Shown here one piece after another: positions 6,005 through 14,146 of a stretch of 26,541 bases of DNA. The position numbers and the translations under genes are program-made. The notes below the pieces were generated by a model. That model was given only the letters and a program-made list of their open reading frames with translations. It did not search any database and was not told the origin of the DNA. Each line of letters begins with the position of its first letter. The first letter of the stretch is position 1. Origin of the DNA: Streptococcus mitis. GTDB taxonomy: Bacteria > Bacillota > Bacilli > Lactobacillales > Streptococcaceae. The stretch is from NCBI GenBank assembly GCA_018364455.1, contig JAGZLW010000025.1, positions 1-26,541 on the forward strand, given 5' to 3'.

Positions 6005-9000
6005 ATGGATAAACGTATTTTTGTTGAAAAAAAGGCTGATTTTCAGGTCAAATCAGAAAGTTTAGTTAGAGAACTTCAGCATAACTTGGGACTTTCAAGC
6101 TTGAAAAGTATTCGTATTGTGCAAGTGTATGATGTCTTTGATTTGGCAGAGGGTTTGTTTGCACCTGCAGAGAAACACATCTTCTCTGAGCAGGTGACAG
6201 ACCATGTCTTGGACGAAGCGGCTGTGCAGGCGGATCTTGCCAACTATGCTTTCTTTGCCATTGAAAGCCTACCAGGGCAGTTTGACCAGCGCGCAGCATC
6301 TTCACAGGAAGCCTTGCTTTTACTAGGAAGTTCGAGTGATGTAACAGTCAATACCGCTCAACTTTACTTAGTCAATAAAGATATTGATGTGACTGAGTTG
6401 GAAGCAGTCAAGAACTACTTGCTCAACCCAGTTGATTCTCGTTTCAAGGATATCACGACAGGGATTGCCAAGCAGGAATTTTCTGAGTCAGACAAGACCA
6501 TTCCTAAATTGACTTTCTTTGAAAGCTATAGGGCAGAAGACTTTGCCCGCTACAAGGCCGAGCAAGGGATGGCTATGGAAGTGGATGATTTGCTCTTTAT
6601 CCAGGACTACTTTAAGTCAATCGGGCGTGTACCAACTGAGACTGAACTCAAGGTTTTGGACACTTACTGGTCTGATCATTGCCGTCACACGACTTTTGAG
6701 ACAGAGTTGAAACAGATTGATTTCTCCGCATCGAAATTCCAAAAGCAATTGCAGTCAACCTATGAAAAATATATTGCCATGCGTGATGAGTTGGGGCGTT
6801 CTGAAAAGCCACAAACCTTGATGGACATGGCCACTATTTTTGGTCGTTATGAGCGTGCTAATGGACGTTTGGATGATATGGAAGTGTCAGACGAAATCAA
6901 TGCTTGCTCAGTCGAAATTGAAGTGGACGTTGATGGTGTGAAAGAACCATGGCTCCTCATGTTTAAAAACGAAACCCACAATCACCCAACTGAGATTGAG
7001 CCATTTGGTGGGGCGGCTACTTGTATCGGTGGAGCCATTCGTGACCCATTGTCAGGTCGCTCATATGTCTACCAAGCTATGCGTATCTCAGGTGCCGGTG
7101 ATATTACCGCACCGATTTCGGAAACGCGTGCTGGGAAATTACCACAACAGGTCATTTCTAAGACAGCTGCTCATGGTTATTCTTCTTACGGAAACCAGAT
7201 TGGGCTTGCAACAACCTACGTTCGTGAATACTTCCACCCAGGCTTTGTAGCTAAACGCATGGAGCTTGGTGCTGTTGTCGGAGCGGCTCCTAAGGGCAAT
7301 GTTGTCCGTGAAAAACCGGAAGCGGGTGATGTCATTATCCTCCTTGGAGGTAAGACTGGACGTGATGGTGTCGGTGGTGCGACGGGCTCTTCTAAGGTTC
7401 AAACGGTTGAGTCTGTGGAAACTGCTGGAGCTGAGGTTCAAAAAGGGAATGCCATCGAAGAACGTAAGATTCAGCGCCTCTTCCGTAATGGCAATGTCAC
7501 TCGTCTTATCAAGAAATCTAATGACTTTGGTGCTGGTGGAGTCTGTGTGGCTATCGGTGAATTAGCAGACGGTCTGGAAATTGACCTTAACAAGGTGCCT
7601 CTTAAATACCAGGGCTTGAATGGCACAGAAATTGCTATCTCTGAATCTCAAGAACGGATGGCAGTCGTGGTTCGTCCTGAGGATGTAGATGCCTTCGTTG
7701 TTGAATGTAACAAAGAAAATATTGACGCTGTTGTGGTTGCGACAGTAACTGAAAAACCAAATCTAGTCATGCACTGGAATGGTGAAACGATTGTCGACTT
7801 GGAACGTCGTTTCCTAGATACCAACGGTGTGCGTGTCGTTGTTGATGCCAAGGTTGTGGACAAGGATGTCAAGCTTCCAGAAGAACGTCAAACATCTGCT
7901 GACACACTTGAAGCAGATACCCTTACGGTTCTATCTGACCTCAACCATGCCAGTCAAAAAGGATTACAGACTATCTTTGACTGCTCTGTTGGACGCTCTA
8001 CGGTTAATCACCCACTTGGTGGTCGTTACCAACTCACACCAACTGAGGCATCTGTGCAGAAATTACCAGTTCAACACGGTGTGACTCATACTGCGTCAGT
8101 CATGGCTCAAGGTTTCAACCCTTATCTAGCTGAATGGTCTCCATACCACGGTGCTGCCTATGCGGTGATTGAAGCAACTGCTCGTTTGGTAGCTGCTGGT
8201 GCCAACTGGTCTAAGGCTCGCTTCTCTTACCAAGAGTACTTCGAGCGCATGGACAAACAAGCTGAGCGTTTTGGTCAGCCTGTAGCAGCTCTTCTTGGAT
8301 CTATTGAAGCTCAGATTCAACTTGGTTTGCCATCTATCGGTGGTAAAGACTCCATGTCTGGTACTTTTGAAGAATTGACAGTACCGCCAACCTTGGTAGC
8401 CTTTGGGGTGACGACGGCAGATAGCCGTAAGGTGCTCTCTCCAGAATTTAAAGTTGCTGGTGAAAACATCTACTACATCCCAGGCCAAGCACTCTCAGCA
8501 GAGATTGATTTTGACTTGATTAAGTCTAACTTTGCTCAGTTTGAAGCCCTTCAAAAGGCTCACAAAGTAACAGCAGCTTCAGCTGTTAAATACGGCGGTG
8601 TGCTTGAAAGTTTGGCACTTGCTACTTTTGGAAATCATATCGGTGCAGAGGTAACCTTGCCTGAACTAGAAACGGCTTTGACAGCACAATTAGGTGGATT
8701 TGTCTTTACTTCTCCTGAAGAAATTGCTGGAGTAGAGAAAATCGGTCAAACAAGTGCAGACTTTACACTTCTTGTCAACGGTGTGAAGCTAGATGGACAC
8801 AAGCTTGACAGTGCCTTCCAAGGTAAACTGGAGAAAGTTTACCCAACAGAATTTACTCAAGCTAAAGAACTTGCTGAAGTACCAGTTGTGGTATCAGATG
8901 TTGTGATTAAAGCAAAAGAAAAGGTTGAAAAACCGGTGGTCTATATCCCAGTATTCCCGGGCACCAACTCAGAATATGACTCAGCTAAGGCCTTCGAAAA

Positions 9001-9730
9001 AGAAGGTGCAGAGGTTAACTTGGTACCATTCGTGACCTTGCATGAAGAAGCCATTGTCAAGTCAGTTGAAACCATGGTTGACAATATCGGCAAGGCTAAC
9101 ATTCTCTTCTTTGCAGGTGGATTCTCAGCTGCGGATGAGCCAGATGGTTCAGCTAAGTTTATCGTCAACATCCTGCTCAATGAAAAAGTGCGTGCTGCTA
9201 TTGATAGCTTTATCGCTCGTGGTGGCTTGATTATCGGTATCTGTAATGGATTCCAGGCCTTGGTCAAATCAGGTCTTCTTCCATACGGGAACTTCGAAGA
9301 TGCCAGCAGTACTAGCCCAACCCTCTTCTATAATGATGCCAACCAACACGTGGCCAAGATGGTGGAAACTCGGATTGTCAATACCAACTCGCCATGGTTG
9401 GCTGGAGTAGAAGTGGGCGATATCCACGCTATTCCTGTTTCGCACGGTGAAGGGAAGTTTGTCGTGACGGCTGAGGAATTTGTGGAGCTCCGTGACAATG
9501 GTCAAATCTTTAGCCAATACGTTGACTTTGACGGCAAACCAAGTATGGACTCTAAGTACAATCCGAATGGTTCTGTCCATGCCATCGAAGGAATTACCAG
9601 CAAGAATGGTCAAATCATCGGTAAGATGGGCCACTCAGAACGTTATGAGGAAGGTCTTTTCCAAAATATCCCAGGAAATAAAGACCAGCACCTGTTCGCG
9701 TCAGCGGTTAAATACTTTACTGGAAAATAA
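6005..9730 (+). CDS. purL: phosphoribosylformylglycinamidine synthase, large single-chain type
   Basis: This 1241-residue enzyme converts FGAR and glutamine to FGAM with ATP. It is the fused form, so no separate purS or purQ is needed or present. An N-terminal PurS-like part leads to tandem AIR-synthase-like ATP domains; YWSDHCRHTTF near residue 223 and ETHNHPTEIEPFGGAAT near 326 are typical. The C-terminal class I glutamine amidotransferase has nucleophile Cys1080 (GICNGFQAL) and His1210/Glu1212 (GHSERYEEG). Start ATG 6005 follows AGGA at 5991-5994; the TTG at 6002 is ignored. The gap to purC holds the purC-tail repeat. Confidence 0.97.
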   Translation: MDKRIFVEKKADFQVKSESLVRELQHNLGLSSLKSIRIVQVYDVFDLAEGLFAPAEKHIFSEQVTDHVLDEAAVQADLANYAFFAIESLPGQFDQRAASSQEALLLLGSSSDVTVNTAQLYLVNKDIDVTELEAVKNYLLNPVDSRFKDITTGIAKQEFSESDKTIPKLTFFESYRAEDFARYKAEQGMAMEVDDLLFIQDYFKSIGRVPTETELKVLDTYWSDHCRHTTFETELKQIDFSASKFQKQLQSTYEKYIAMRDELGRSEKPQTLMDMATIFGRYERANGRLDDMEVSDEINACSVEIEVDVDGVKEPWLLMFKNETHNHPTEIEPFGGAATCIGGAIRDPLSGRSYVYQAMRISGAGDITAPISETRAGKLPQQVISKTAAHGYSSYGNQIGLATTYVREYFHPGFVAKRMELGAVVGAAPKGNVVREKPEAGDVIILLGGKTGRDGVGGATGSSKVQTVESVETAGAEVQKGNAIEERKIQRLFRNGNVTRLIKKSNDFGAGGVCVAIGELADGLEIDLNKVPLKYQGLNGTEIAISESQERMAVVVRPEDVDAFVVECNKENIDAVVVATVTEKPNLVMHWNGETIVDLERRFLDTNGVRVVVDAKVVDKDVKLPEERQTSADTLEADTLTVLSDLNHASQKGLQTIFDCSVGRSTVNHPLGGRYQLTPTEASVQKLPVQHGVTHTASVMAQGFNPYLAEWSPYHGAAYAVIEATARLVAAGANWSKARFSYQEYFERMDKQAERFGQPVAALLGSIEAQIQLGLPSIGGKDSMSGTFEELTVPPTLVAFGVTTADSRKVLSPEFKVAGENIYYIPGQALSAEIDFDLIKSNFAQFEALQKAHKVTAASAVKYGGVLESLALATFGNHIGAEVTLPELETALTAQLGGFVFTSPEEIAGVEKIGQTSADFTLLVNGVKLDGHKLDSAFQGKLEKVYPTEFTQAKELAEVPVVVSDVVIKAKEKVEKPVVYIPVFPGTNSEYDSAKAFEKEGAEVNLVPFVTLHEEAIVKSVETMVDNIGKANILFFAGGFSAADEPDGSAKFIVNILLNEKVRAAIDSFIARGGLIIGICNGFQALVKSGLLPYGNFEDASSTSPTLFYNDANQHVAKMVETRIVNTNSPWLAGVEVGDIHAIPVSHGEGKFVVTAEEFVELRDNGQIFSQYVDFDGKPSMDSKYNPNGSVHAIEGITSKNGQIIGKMGHSERYEEGLFQNIPGNKDQHLFASAVKYFTGK

Positions 9731-9823
9731 GACTTGCAGATTTTCTAATAGATAGTATCAGTAATGTAAAAGTCATGTAGATTTAGCTCTTGGTGCTACA
9801 CAAATAAAAATTAGGTATATAAA

Positions 9824-11266
9824 ATGACATACGAAGTAAAATCTCTTAATGAAGAATGTGGTGTTTTCGGTATCTGGGGACATCCAGATGCTGCTAAATT
9901 GACCTATTTTGGTCTCCACAGTCTTCAACACCGTGGTCAGGAGGGGGCAGGAATCCTCTCCAATGACCAAGGGAAACTAAAGCGGCATCGCGATATGGGT
10001 CTTCTATCAGAAGTCTTCAGAAATCCTGCTAACTTAGATAAATTGACAGGAACTGGTGCGATTGGGCATGTGCGTTATGCGACTGCTGGCGAAGCTTCTG
10101 TAGATAACATCCAGCCCTTCCTCTTCCGTTTTCACGATATGCAGTTTGGGTTGGCTCATAATGGAAATCTGACCAATGCTGCCTCTCTCAAGAAAGAATT
10201 AGAACAAAGAGGAGCGATTTTCAGCGCGACTTCGGACTCGGAAATCTTGGCTCACCTCATTCGTCGCAGTCACAATCCTAGTCTGATGGGCAAAATCAAG
10301 GAAGCGCTCAGCCTTGTCAAAGGTGGTTTTGCCTATATCTTGCTGTTTGAGGACAAGTTGATTGCGGCTCTTGACCCCAATGGTTTCCGTCCCCTTTCTA
10401 TCGGGAAAATGGCCAACGGAGCGGTGGTGGTTTCCTCTGAAACCTGTGCTTTTGAGGTTATTGGTGCTGAATGGATTCGTGATTTGAAGCCAGGTGAGAT
10501 TGTGATCATTGATGACAAGGGAATCCAGTATGATAGCTATACAGATGATACTCAGTTAGCAATCTGTTCTATGGAGTATATCTATTTTGCCCGCCCTGAT
10601 TCTAACATTCATGGTGTCAATGTCCATACGGCTCGTAAACGTATGGGTGCCCAATTGGCGCGTGAATTCAAGCACGAGGCGGATATCGTGGTCGGTGTGC
10701 CCAATTCTTCCCTCAGCGCGGCTATGGGATTTGCGGAAGAGTCCGGGCTACCAAATGAAATGGGCCTCATCAAGAACCAATACACCCAACGTACCTTTAT
10801 CCAACCGACTCAAGAATTGCGGGAGCAAGGGGTGCGGATGAAACTGTCTGCTGTTTCAGGCGTTGTAAAAGGCAAGCGTGTGGTTATGATTGATGACTCT
10901 ATTGTACGTGGAACGACCTCTCGTCGTATTGTTCAACTCTTAAAAGAAGCGGGTGCAACTGAGGTTCACGTTGCTATTGGCAGTCCAGCGCTAGCTTATC
11001 CATGCTTCTATGGAATTGATATCCAGACCCGTCAGGAGCTGATTGCAGCTAATCATACGGTCGAAGAAACTCGCCAAATCATTGGTGCAGACAGTCTGAC
11101 TTATCTTTCTGTTGAGGGCTTGATTGAGTCAATTGGGATTGAAACGGATGCGCCAAATGGCGGTCTCTGTGTCGCTTATTTTGATGGTGACTATCCAACA
11201 CCTCTCTACGACTACGAAGAAGACTATCGTAGAAGTTTGGAAGAAAAGACCAGTTTTTACAAATAG
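9824..11266 (+). CDS. purF: amidophosphoribosyltransferase
   Basis: The 480-residue committed enzyme of purine synthesis transfers glutamine ammonia to PRPP. An 11-residue propeptide (MTYEVKSLNEE) precedes nucleophile Cys12 in CGVFGIWGH, as in the B. subtilis-type enzymes. The glutaminase domain carries HRGQEGAGI and GHVRYATAG. The PRPP loop is VVMIDDSIVRGTTSRR (353-368). Near the C-terminus the family's CxxC iron-sulfur motif reads CVAY (Cys449, Tyr452), so one of the four [4Fe-4S] ligands known in B. subtilis is missing. A 93-nt gap after purL shows no clear promoter or terminator, and transcription probably continues from purL. Confidence 0.97.
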   Translation: MTYEVKSLNEECGVFGIWGHPDAAKLTYFGLHSLQHRGQEGAGILSNDQGKLKRHRDMGLLSEVFRNPANLDKLTGTGAIGHVRYATAGEASVDNIQPFLFRFHDMQFGLAHNGNLTNAASLKKELEQRGAIFSATSDSEILAHLIRRSHNPSLMGKIKEALSLVKGGFAYILLFEDKLIAALDPNGFRPLSIGKMANGAVVVSSETCAFEVIGAEWIRDLKPGEIVIIDDKGIQYDSYTDDTQLAICSMEYIYFARPDSNIHGVNVHTARKRMGAQLAREFKHEADIVVGVPNSSLSAAMGFAEESGLPNEMGLIKNQYTQRTFIQPTQELREQGVRMKLSAVSGVVKGKRVVMIDDSIVRGTTSRRIVQLLKEAGATEVHVAIGSPALAYPCFYGIDIQTRQELIAANHTVEETRQIIGADSLTYLSVEGLIESIGIETDAPNGGLCVAYFDGDYPTPLYDYEEDYRRSLEEKTSFYK

Positions 11267-11306
11267 ACAATAGATTCTCCATTAAAGGAAAGGAAGAGGA
11301 GACAAA

Positions 11307-12329
11307 ATGGCAAATAAAAATGCGTACGCTCAATCTGGTGTGGATGTTGAAGCGGGTTATGAAGTTGTTGAACGGATTAAAAAGCACGTGGCTCGTACGG
11401 AGCGTGAAGGTGTCATGGGAGCTCTGGGTGGCTTTGGTGGTATGTTTGACCTTTCAAAGACTGGGGTTAAAGAACCCGTCTTGATTTCAGGAACTGATGG
11501 TGTCGGAACCAAGCTCATGTTGGCTATCAAGTACGACAAGCATGACACGATTGGGCAGGACTGTGTGGCCATGTGTGTCAATGATATCATCGCTGCAGGT
11601 GCGGAGCCTCTCTATTTCCTCGACTATGTGGCGACAGGGAAGAATGAACCAGCTAAGCTAGAACAAGTGGTTGCTGGTGTGGCAGAAGGTTGTGTGCAGG
11701 CAGGCGCTGCCCTCATCGGTGGGGAAACAGCTGAAATGCCGGGCATGTACGGCGAAGATGACTATGACTTGGCTGGTTTTGCGGTCGGGGTGGCTGAAAA
11801 ATCTCAAATTATTGACGGCTCAAAGGTGGCAGAGGGAGATATTCTGCTCGGACTTGCTTCAAGTGGGATTCATTCCAATGGTTACTCTCTCGTCCGTCGT
11901 GTTTTTGCGGATTTCACAGGTGAGGAAGTCCTGCCAGAATTGGAAGGCAAGCAACTCAAAGAAGTCCTTCTTGAGCCGACTCGTATCTATGTCAAGGCTG
12001 TTTTACCACTTATCAAGGAAAGCTTGGTAAATGGTATTGCCCACATCACAGGTGGTGGCTTTATTGAGAATGTCCCTCGTATGTTTGCAGCTGACTTGGC
12101 TGCTGAGATTGAAGAAGACAAGGTTCCCGTGCTTCCTATTTTCAAAGCTCTTGAAAAATATGGTAAAATCAAACATGAAGAGATGTTTGAAATCTTCAAT
12201 ATGGGTGTGGGACTTATGCTGGCAGTTAGCCCTGAAAATGTAAGTCGTGTCAAGGAATTGTTGGATGAACCAGTCTATGAAATCGGTCGTATCGTCAAGA
12301 AAGAAAACGAAAGTGTCATCATCAAATGA
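11307..12329 (+). CDS. purM: phosphoribosylformylglycinamidine cyclo-ligase (AIR synthetase)
   Basis: This 340-residue enzyme closes FGAM to AIR with ATP. It has the family landmarks: YAQSGVDVEAGYEVVERIK at the N-terminus, GTDGVGTKLMLA (about residues 63-74), HDTIGQDCVAMCVNDI, GAALIGGETAEMPGMY and GLASSGIHSNGYSLVR. The ribosome site AAGGAAAGGAAGAGGAG is strong. The stop overlaps the purN start (ATGA at 12326-12329), a sign of translational coupling. Length is normal for the family. Confidence 0.97.
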   Translation: MANKNAYAQSGVDVEAGYEVVERIKKHVARTEREGVMGALGGFGGMFDLSKTGVKEPVLISGTDGVGTKLMLAIKYDKHDTIGQDCVAMCVNDIIAAGAEPLYFLDYVATGKNEPAKLEQVVAGVAEGCVQAGAALIGGETAEMPGMYGEDDYDLAGFAVGVAEKSQIIDGSKVAEGDILLGLASSGIHSNGYSLVRRVFADFTGEEVLPELEGKQLKEVLLEPTRIYVKAVLPLIKESLVNGIAHITGGGFIENVPRMFAADLAAEIEEDKVPVLPIFKALEKYGKIKHEEMFEIFNMGVGLMLAVSPENVSRVKELLDEPVYEIGRIVKKENESVIIK

Positions 12330-12877
12330 AAAAAATAGCGGTTTTTGCCTCTGGTAATGGCTCAAATTTTCAGGTGATAGCGGAACAATTTCCAGTAGAG
12401 TTTGTCTTTTCAGACCATCGTGACGCCTATGTGCTCGAACGTGCAGACAAGCTCGGCGTTCTATCCTATGCTTTTGAACTCAAGGAGTTTGACAACAAGG
12501 CAGACTACGAAGCAGCCCTTGTCGAACTCTTGGAAGAGCACCAGATTGACTGGGTTTGTCTAGCAGGCTACATGAAAATCGTTGGGCCAACCTTATTGGC
12601 GGCTTATGAAGGTCGAATCATCAATATCCATCCAGCTTACCTGCCAGAATTTCCAGGAGCTCATGGGATTGAGGATGCTTGGAATGCTGGCGTTGCTGAG
12701 AGTGGTGTGACCATTCACTGGGTGGATTCCGGTGTGGATACTGGAAAGGTTATCAAACAAGTCCGTGTACCGCGACTAGCTGATGATACGATTGACAGTT
12801 TTGAAACTCGGATTCATGAGGCAGAGTACAAGTTGTATCCAGAGGTTCTGGATAGTTTGGGAGTAGGGAGAAGATAA
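12326..12877 (+). CDS. purN: phosphoribosylglycinamide formyltransferase (GART)
   Basis: This 183-residue enzyme uses 10-formyl-tetrahydrofolate to formylate GAR to FGAR. The phosphate loop is ASGNGSNFQ (about residues 8-16), the catalytic stretch is IINIHPAYLPEFPGAHG (Asn and His of the NxHP motif near 91-94), and the catalytic aspartate lies in VDSGVDTG. It overlaps purM by 4 nt. It is the last enzyme of the first uninterrupted run; downstream come a GNAT gene and the partial purH copy before intact purH. Confidence 0.96.
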   Translation: MKKIAVFASGNGSNFQVIAEQFPVEFVFSDHRDAYVLERADKLGVLSYAFELKEFDNKADYEAALVELLEEHQIDWVCLAGYMKIVGPTLLAAYEGRIINIHPAYLPEFPGAHGIEDAWNAGVAESGVTIHWVDSGVDTGKVIKQVRVPRLADDTIDSFETRIHEAEYKLYPEVLDSLGVGRR

Positions 12878-12921
12878 GAAGTAAATCAAATTTTGATTGT
12901 GCAATTTTGCTAGGAGAAGAA

Positions 12922-13386
12922 ATGATTGAGATAAAATTAGTAGATGAGAGCAGTTTTCAGGCAGTGCTGGATTTGAAAATATCTGAAGCTGATGAACGAG
13001 CACGTTTCGTGTCTCCAAATGTACGCTCTTTAGCTGACGCATGGCTCTACAGAGAGAATGGGGATGTGTTTCCAATGGCAATTTATTGGAATGAGCTTGT
13101 AGTTGGTTTTCTCCTGTTGGAAATAGATAAGGATGAAGCGGAATACTTTATCTGGCGGATAATGATTGGCCAGCAGTACCAAGGAAGAGGTCATGGTCGA
13201 AAAGCCTTGGAAGTTCTAATCAAAAAGGCTCAGATGGATATCGCTTGCAATCATATTATTGCAGATTATGTGGTTGGAAATGAAAAAATGAAGCACCTGC
13301 TGACTAGTTTGGGTTTTCAGGAAACAGGATTTATAGAAGAAAATAACGAAGTCGCTATGCGCTTGGACCTAAAGAAAGAGGAATAG
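12922..13386 (+). CDS. GNAT-family N-acetyltransferase
   Basis: This 154-residue protein shows the GNAT acetyl-CoA site QQYQGRGHGRKALEVLI (about residues 77-93), matching the Q/R-x-x-G-x-G/A loop. The preceding beta strand is YFIWRIMI and the C-terminal end LLTSLGFQETGF is characteristic. The BltD/diamine-acetyltransferase-like pattern suggests a polyamine or small-amine substrate, but this is not certain. ATG 12922 has AGGAGA at 12912-12917; an in-frame TTG at 12907 lies before that ribosome site. It sits inside the purine operon, 44 nt after purN, and ends 1 nt before the partial purH copy. No role in purine synthesis is evident. Confidence 0.85.
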   Translation: MIEIKLVDESSFQAVLDLKISEADERARFVSPNVRSLADAWLYRENGDVFPMAIYWNELVVGFLLLEIDKDEAEYFIWRIMIGQQYQGRGHGRKALEVLIKKAQMDIACNHIIADYVVGNEKMKHLLTSLGFQETGFIEENNEVAMRLDLKKEE

Positions 13387-13387
13387 A

Positions 13388-13613
13388 ATGACGAAAAAAG
13401 CTTTAATCAGTGTCTCAAACAAAGAGGGCATTGTTGAATTTGCCCAAGAACTTAAAAAAACTCGGTTGGGACACCATCTCAACAGGTGGAACCAAGGTTG
13501 CCCTTGATAATGCTGGGGTGAGCACCATTGCCATTGATGATTCATATGATATCTTTGATTCAAAATTGGAGTCAGTGATTGTTGAAGATGGCTTCAAACG
13601 GAGGTATTTGTAA
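13388..13613 (+). pseudogene. truncated, frameshifted copy of the purH 5' end
   Basis: From ATG 13388 the reading MTKKALISVSNKEGIVEFAQ... parallels the start of intact PurH at 14147, and about 150 bp align at roughly 85% identity by eye. A run of seven A's (six in intact purH) near 13454-13460 shifts the frame. After the shift the PurH reading resumes as LGWDTISTGGTKVALDNAG and then IAIDD. Similarity stops near 13537, and the frame continues with an unrelated tail (SYDIFDSKLE...FKRRYL) to TAA 13611-13613, which overlaps the vanZ ATG by one base. No purine-enzyme activity is possible. It may act as a translated leader for vanZ. Confidence 0.85.
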
Positions 13614-14122
13614 TGTTAGAATCTAAAAAAACAACTCGATATGTATTTTATGTCTATCTGATGTTATTAACTTGGGGAATCTTATTTAAGTTTGAGACCA
13701 ATCCTGAATTTATAGCATTTTTCTTAGCTCCAAGGTACATCAATTGGATTCCATTTTCAGAACCACTAATAGTAGATGGAAAAATTGTTTTTGCTGAAAT
13801 GTTATTTAATCTGATTTCCTTTATTCCATTAGGTGTTTGTTTCCCTCTGATAAAAACTAATTTATCTAATTTAAAAATAGTCGGGACAGGTTTCTTGATT
13901 AGTTTATTGTTTGAGTGCTTACAGTATATTTTAGCAATAGGTATAACAGATATAACGGATTTGGCTTTAAATACGCTAGGTGTTTGTGTAGGCTTACTGA
14001 TTTATCAAATTTTTATAAGAGTGTTCAAATCACAGACTAGAAAATGGGTCAATATCTTAGGTATGCTTAGCCTTGGTTTTGCTTATTTTGTTTTACTGTT
14101 ACTGCATTTAATTGGTGTTTAA
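13613..14122 (+). CDS. VanZ-like membrane protein
   Basis: This 169-residue integral membrane protein has hydrophobic segments near residues 10-26, 60-78, 88-107, 117-135 and 146-166. The VanZ-domain landmarks are WIPFSEP, the Asn-containing segment NLISFIPLGV, LLFECLQYIL and ITDITDLALNTLG. VanZ proteins are linked to low-level glycopeptide or lipoglycopeptide resistance; the mechanism in streptococci is unsettled. The start overlaps the stop of the purH-like remnant (TAATG), suggesting coupled translation. It is clearly more AT-rich than the pur genes and lies between two purH 5' ends, which supports insertion into the operon. A VanZ gene at this place is known in pneumococcus. Confidence 0.88.
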   Translation: MLESKKTTRYVFYVYLMLLTWGILFKFETNPEFIAFFLAPRYINWIPFSEPLIVDGKIVFAEMLFNLISFIPLGVCFPLIKTNLSNLKIVGTGFLISLLFECLQYILAIGITDITDLALNTLGVCVGLLIYQIFIRVFKSQTRKWVNILGMLSLGFAYFVLLLLHLIGV

Positions 14123-14146
14123 CTAATGATTAAAAAGGAGAATATA

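Noticed and set aside
13410..13613. 67-codon ORF as an independent protein gene
   Set aside because: Its start has no ribosome site and its body is the frameshifted continuation of the purH remnant; treated as part of the pseudogene.
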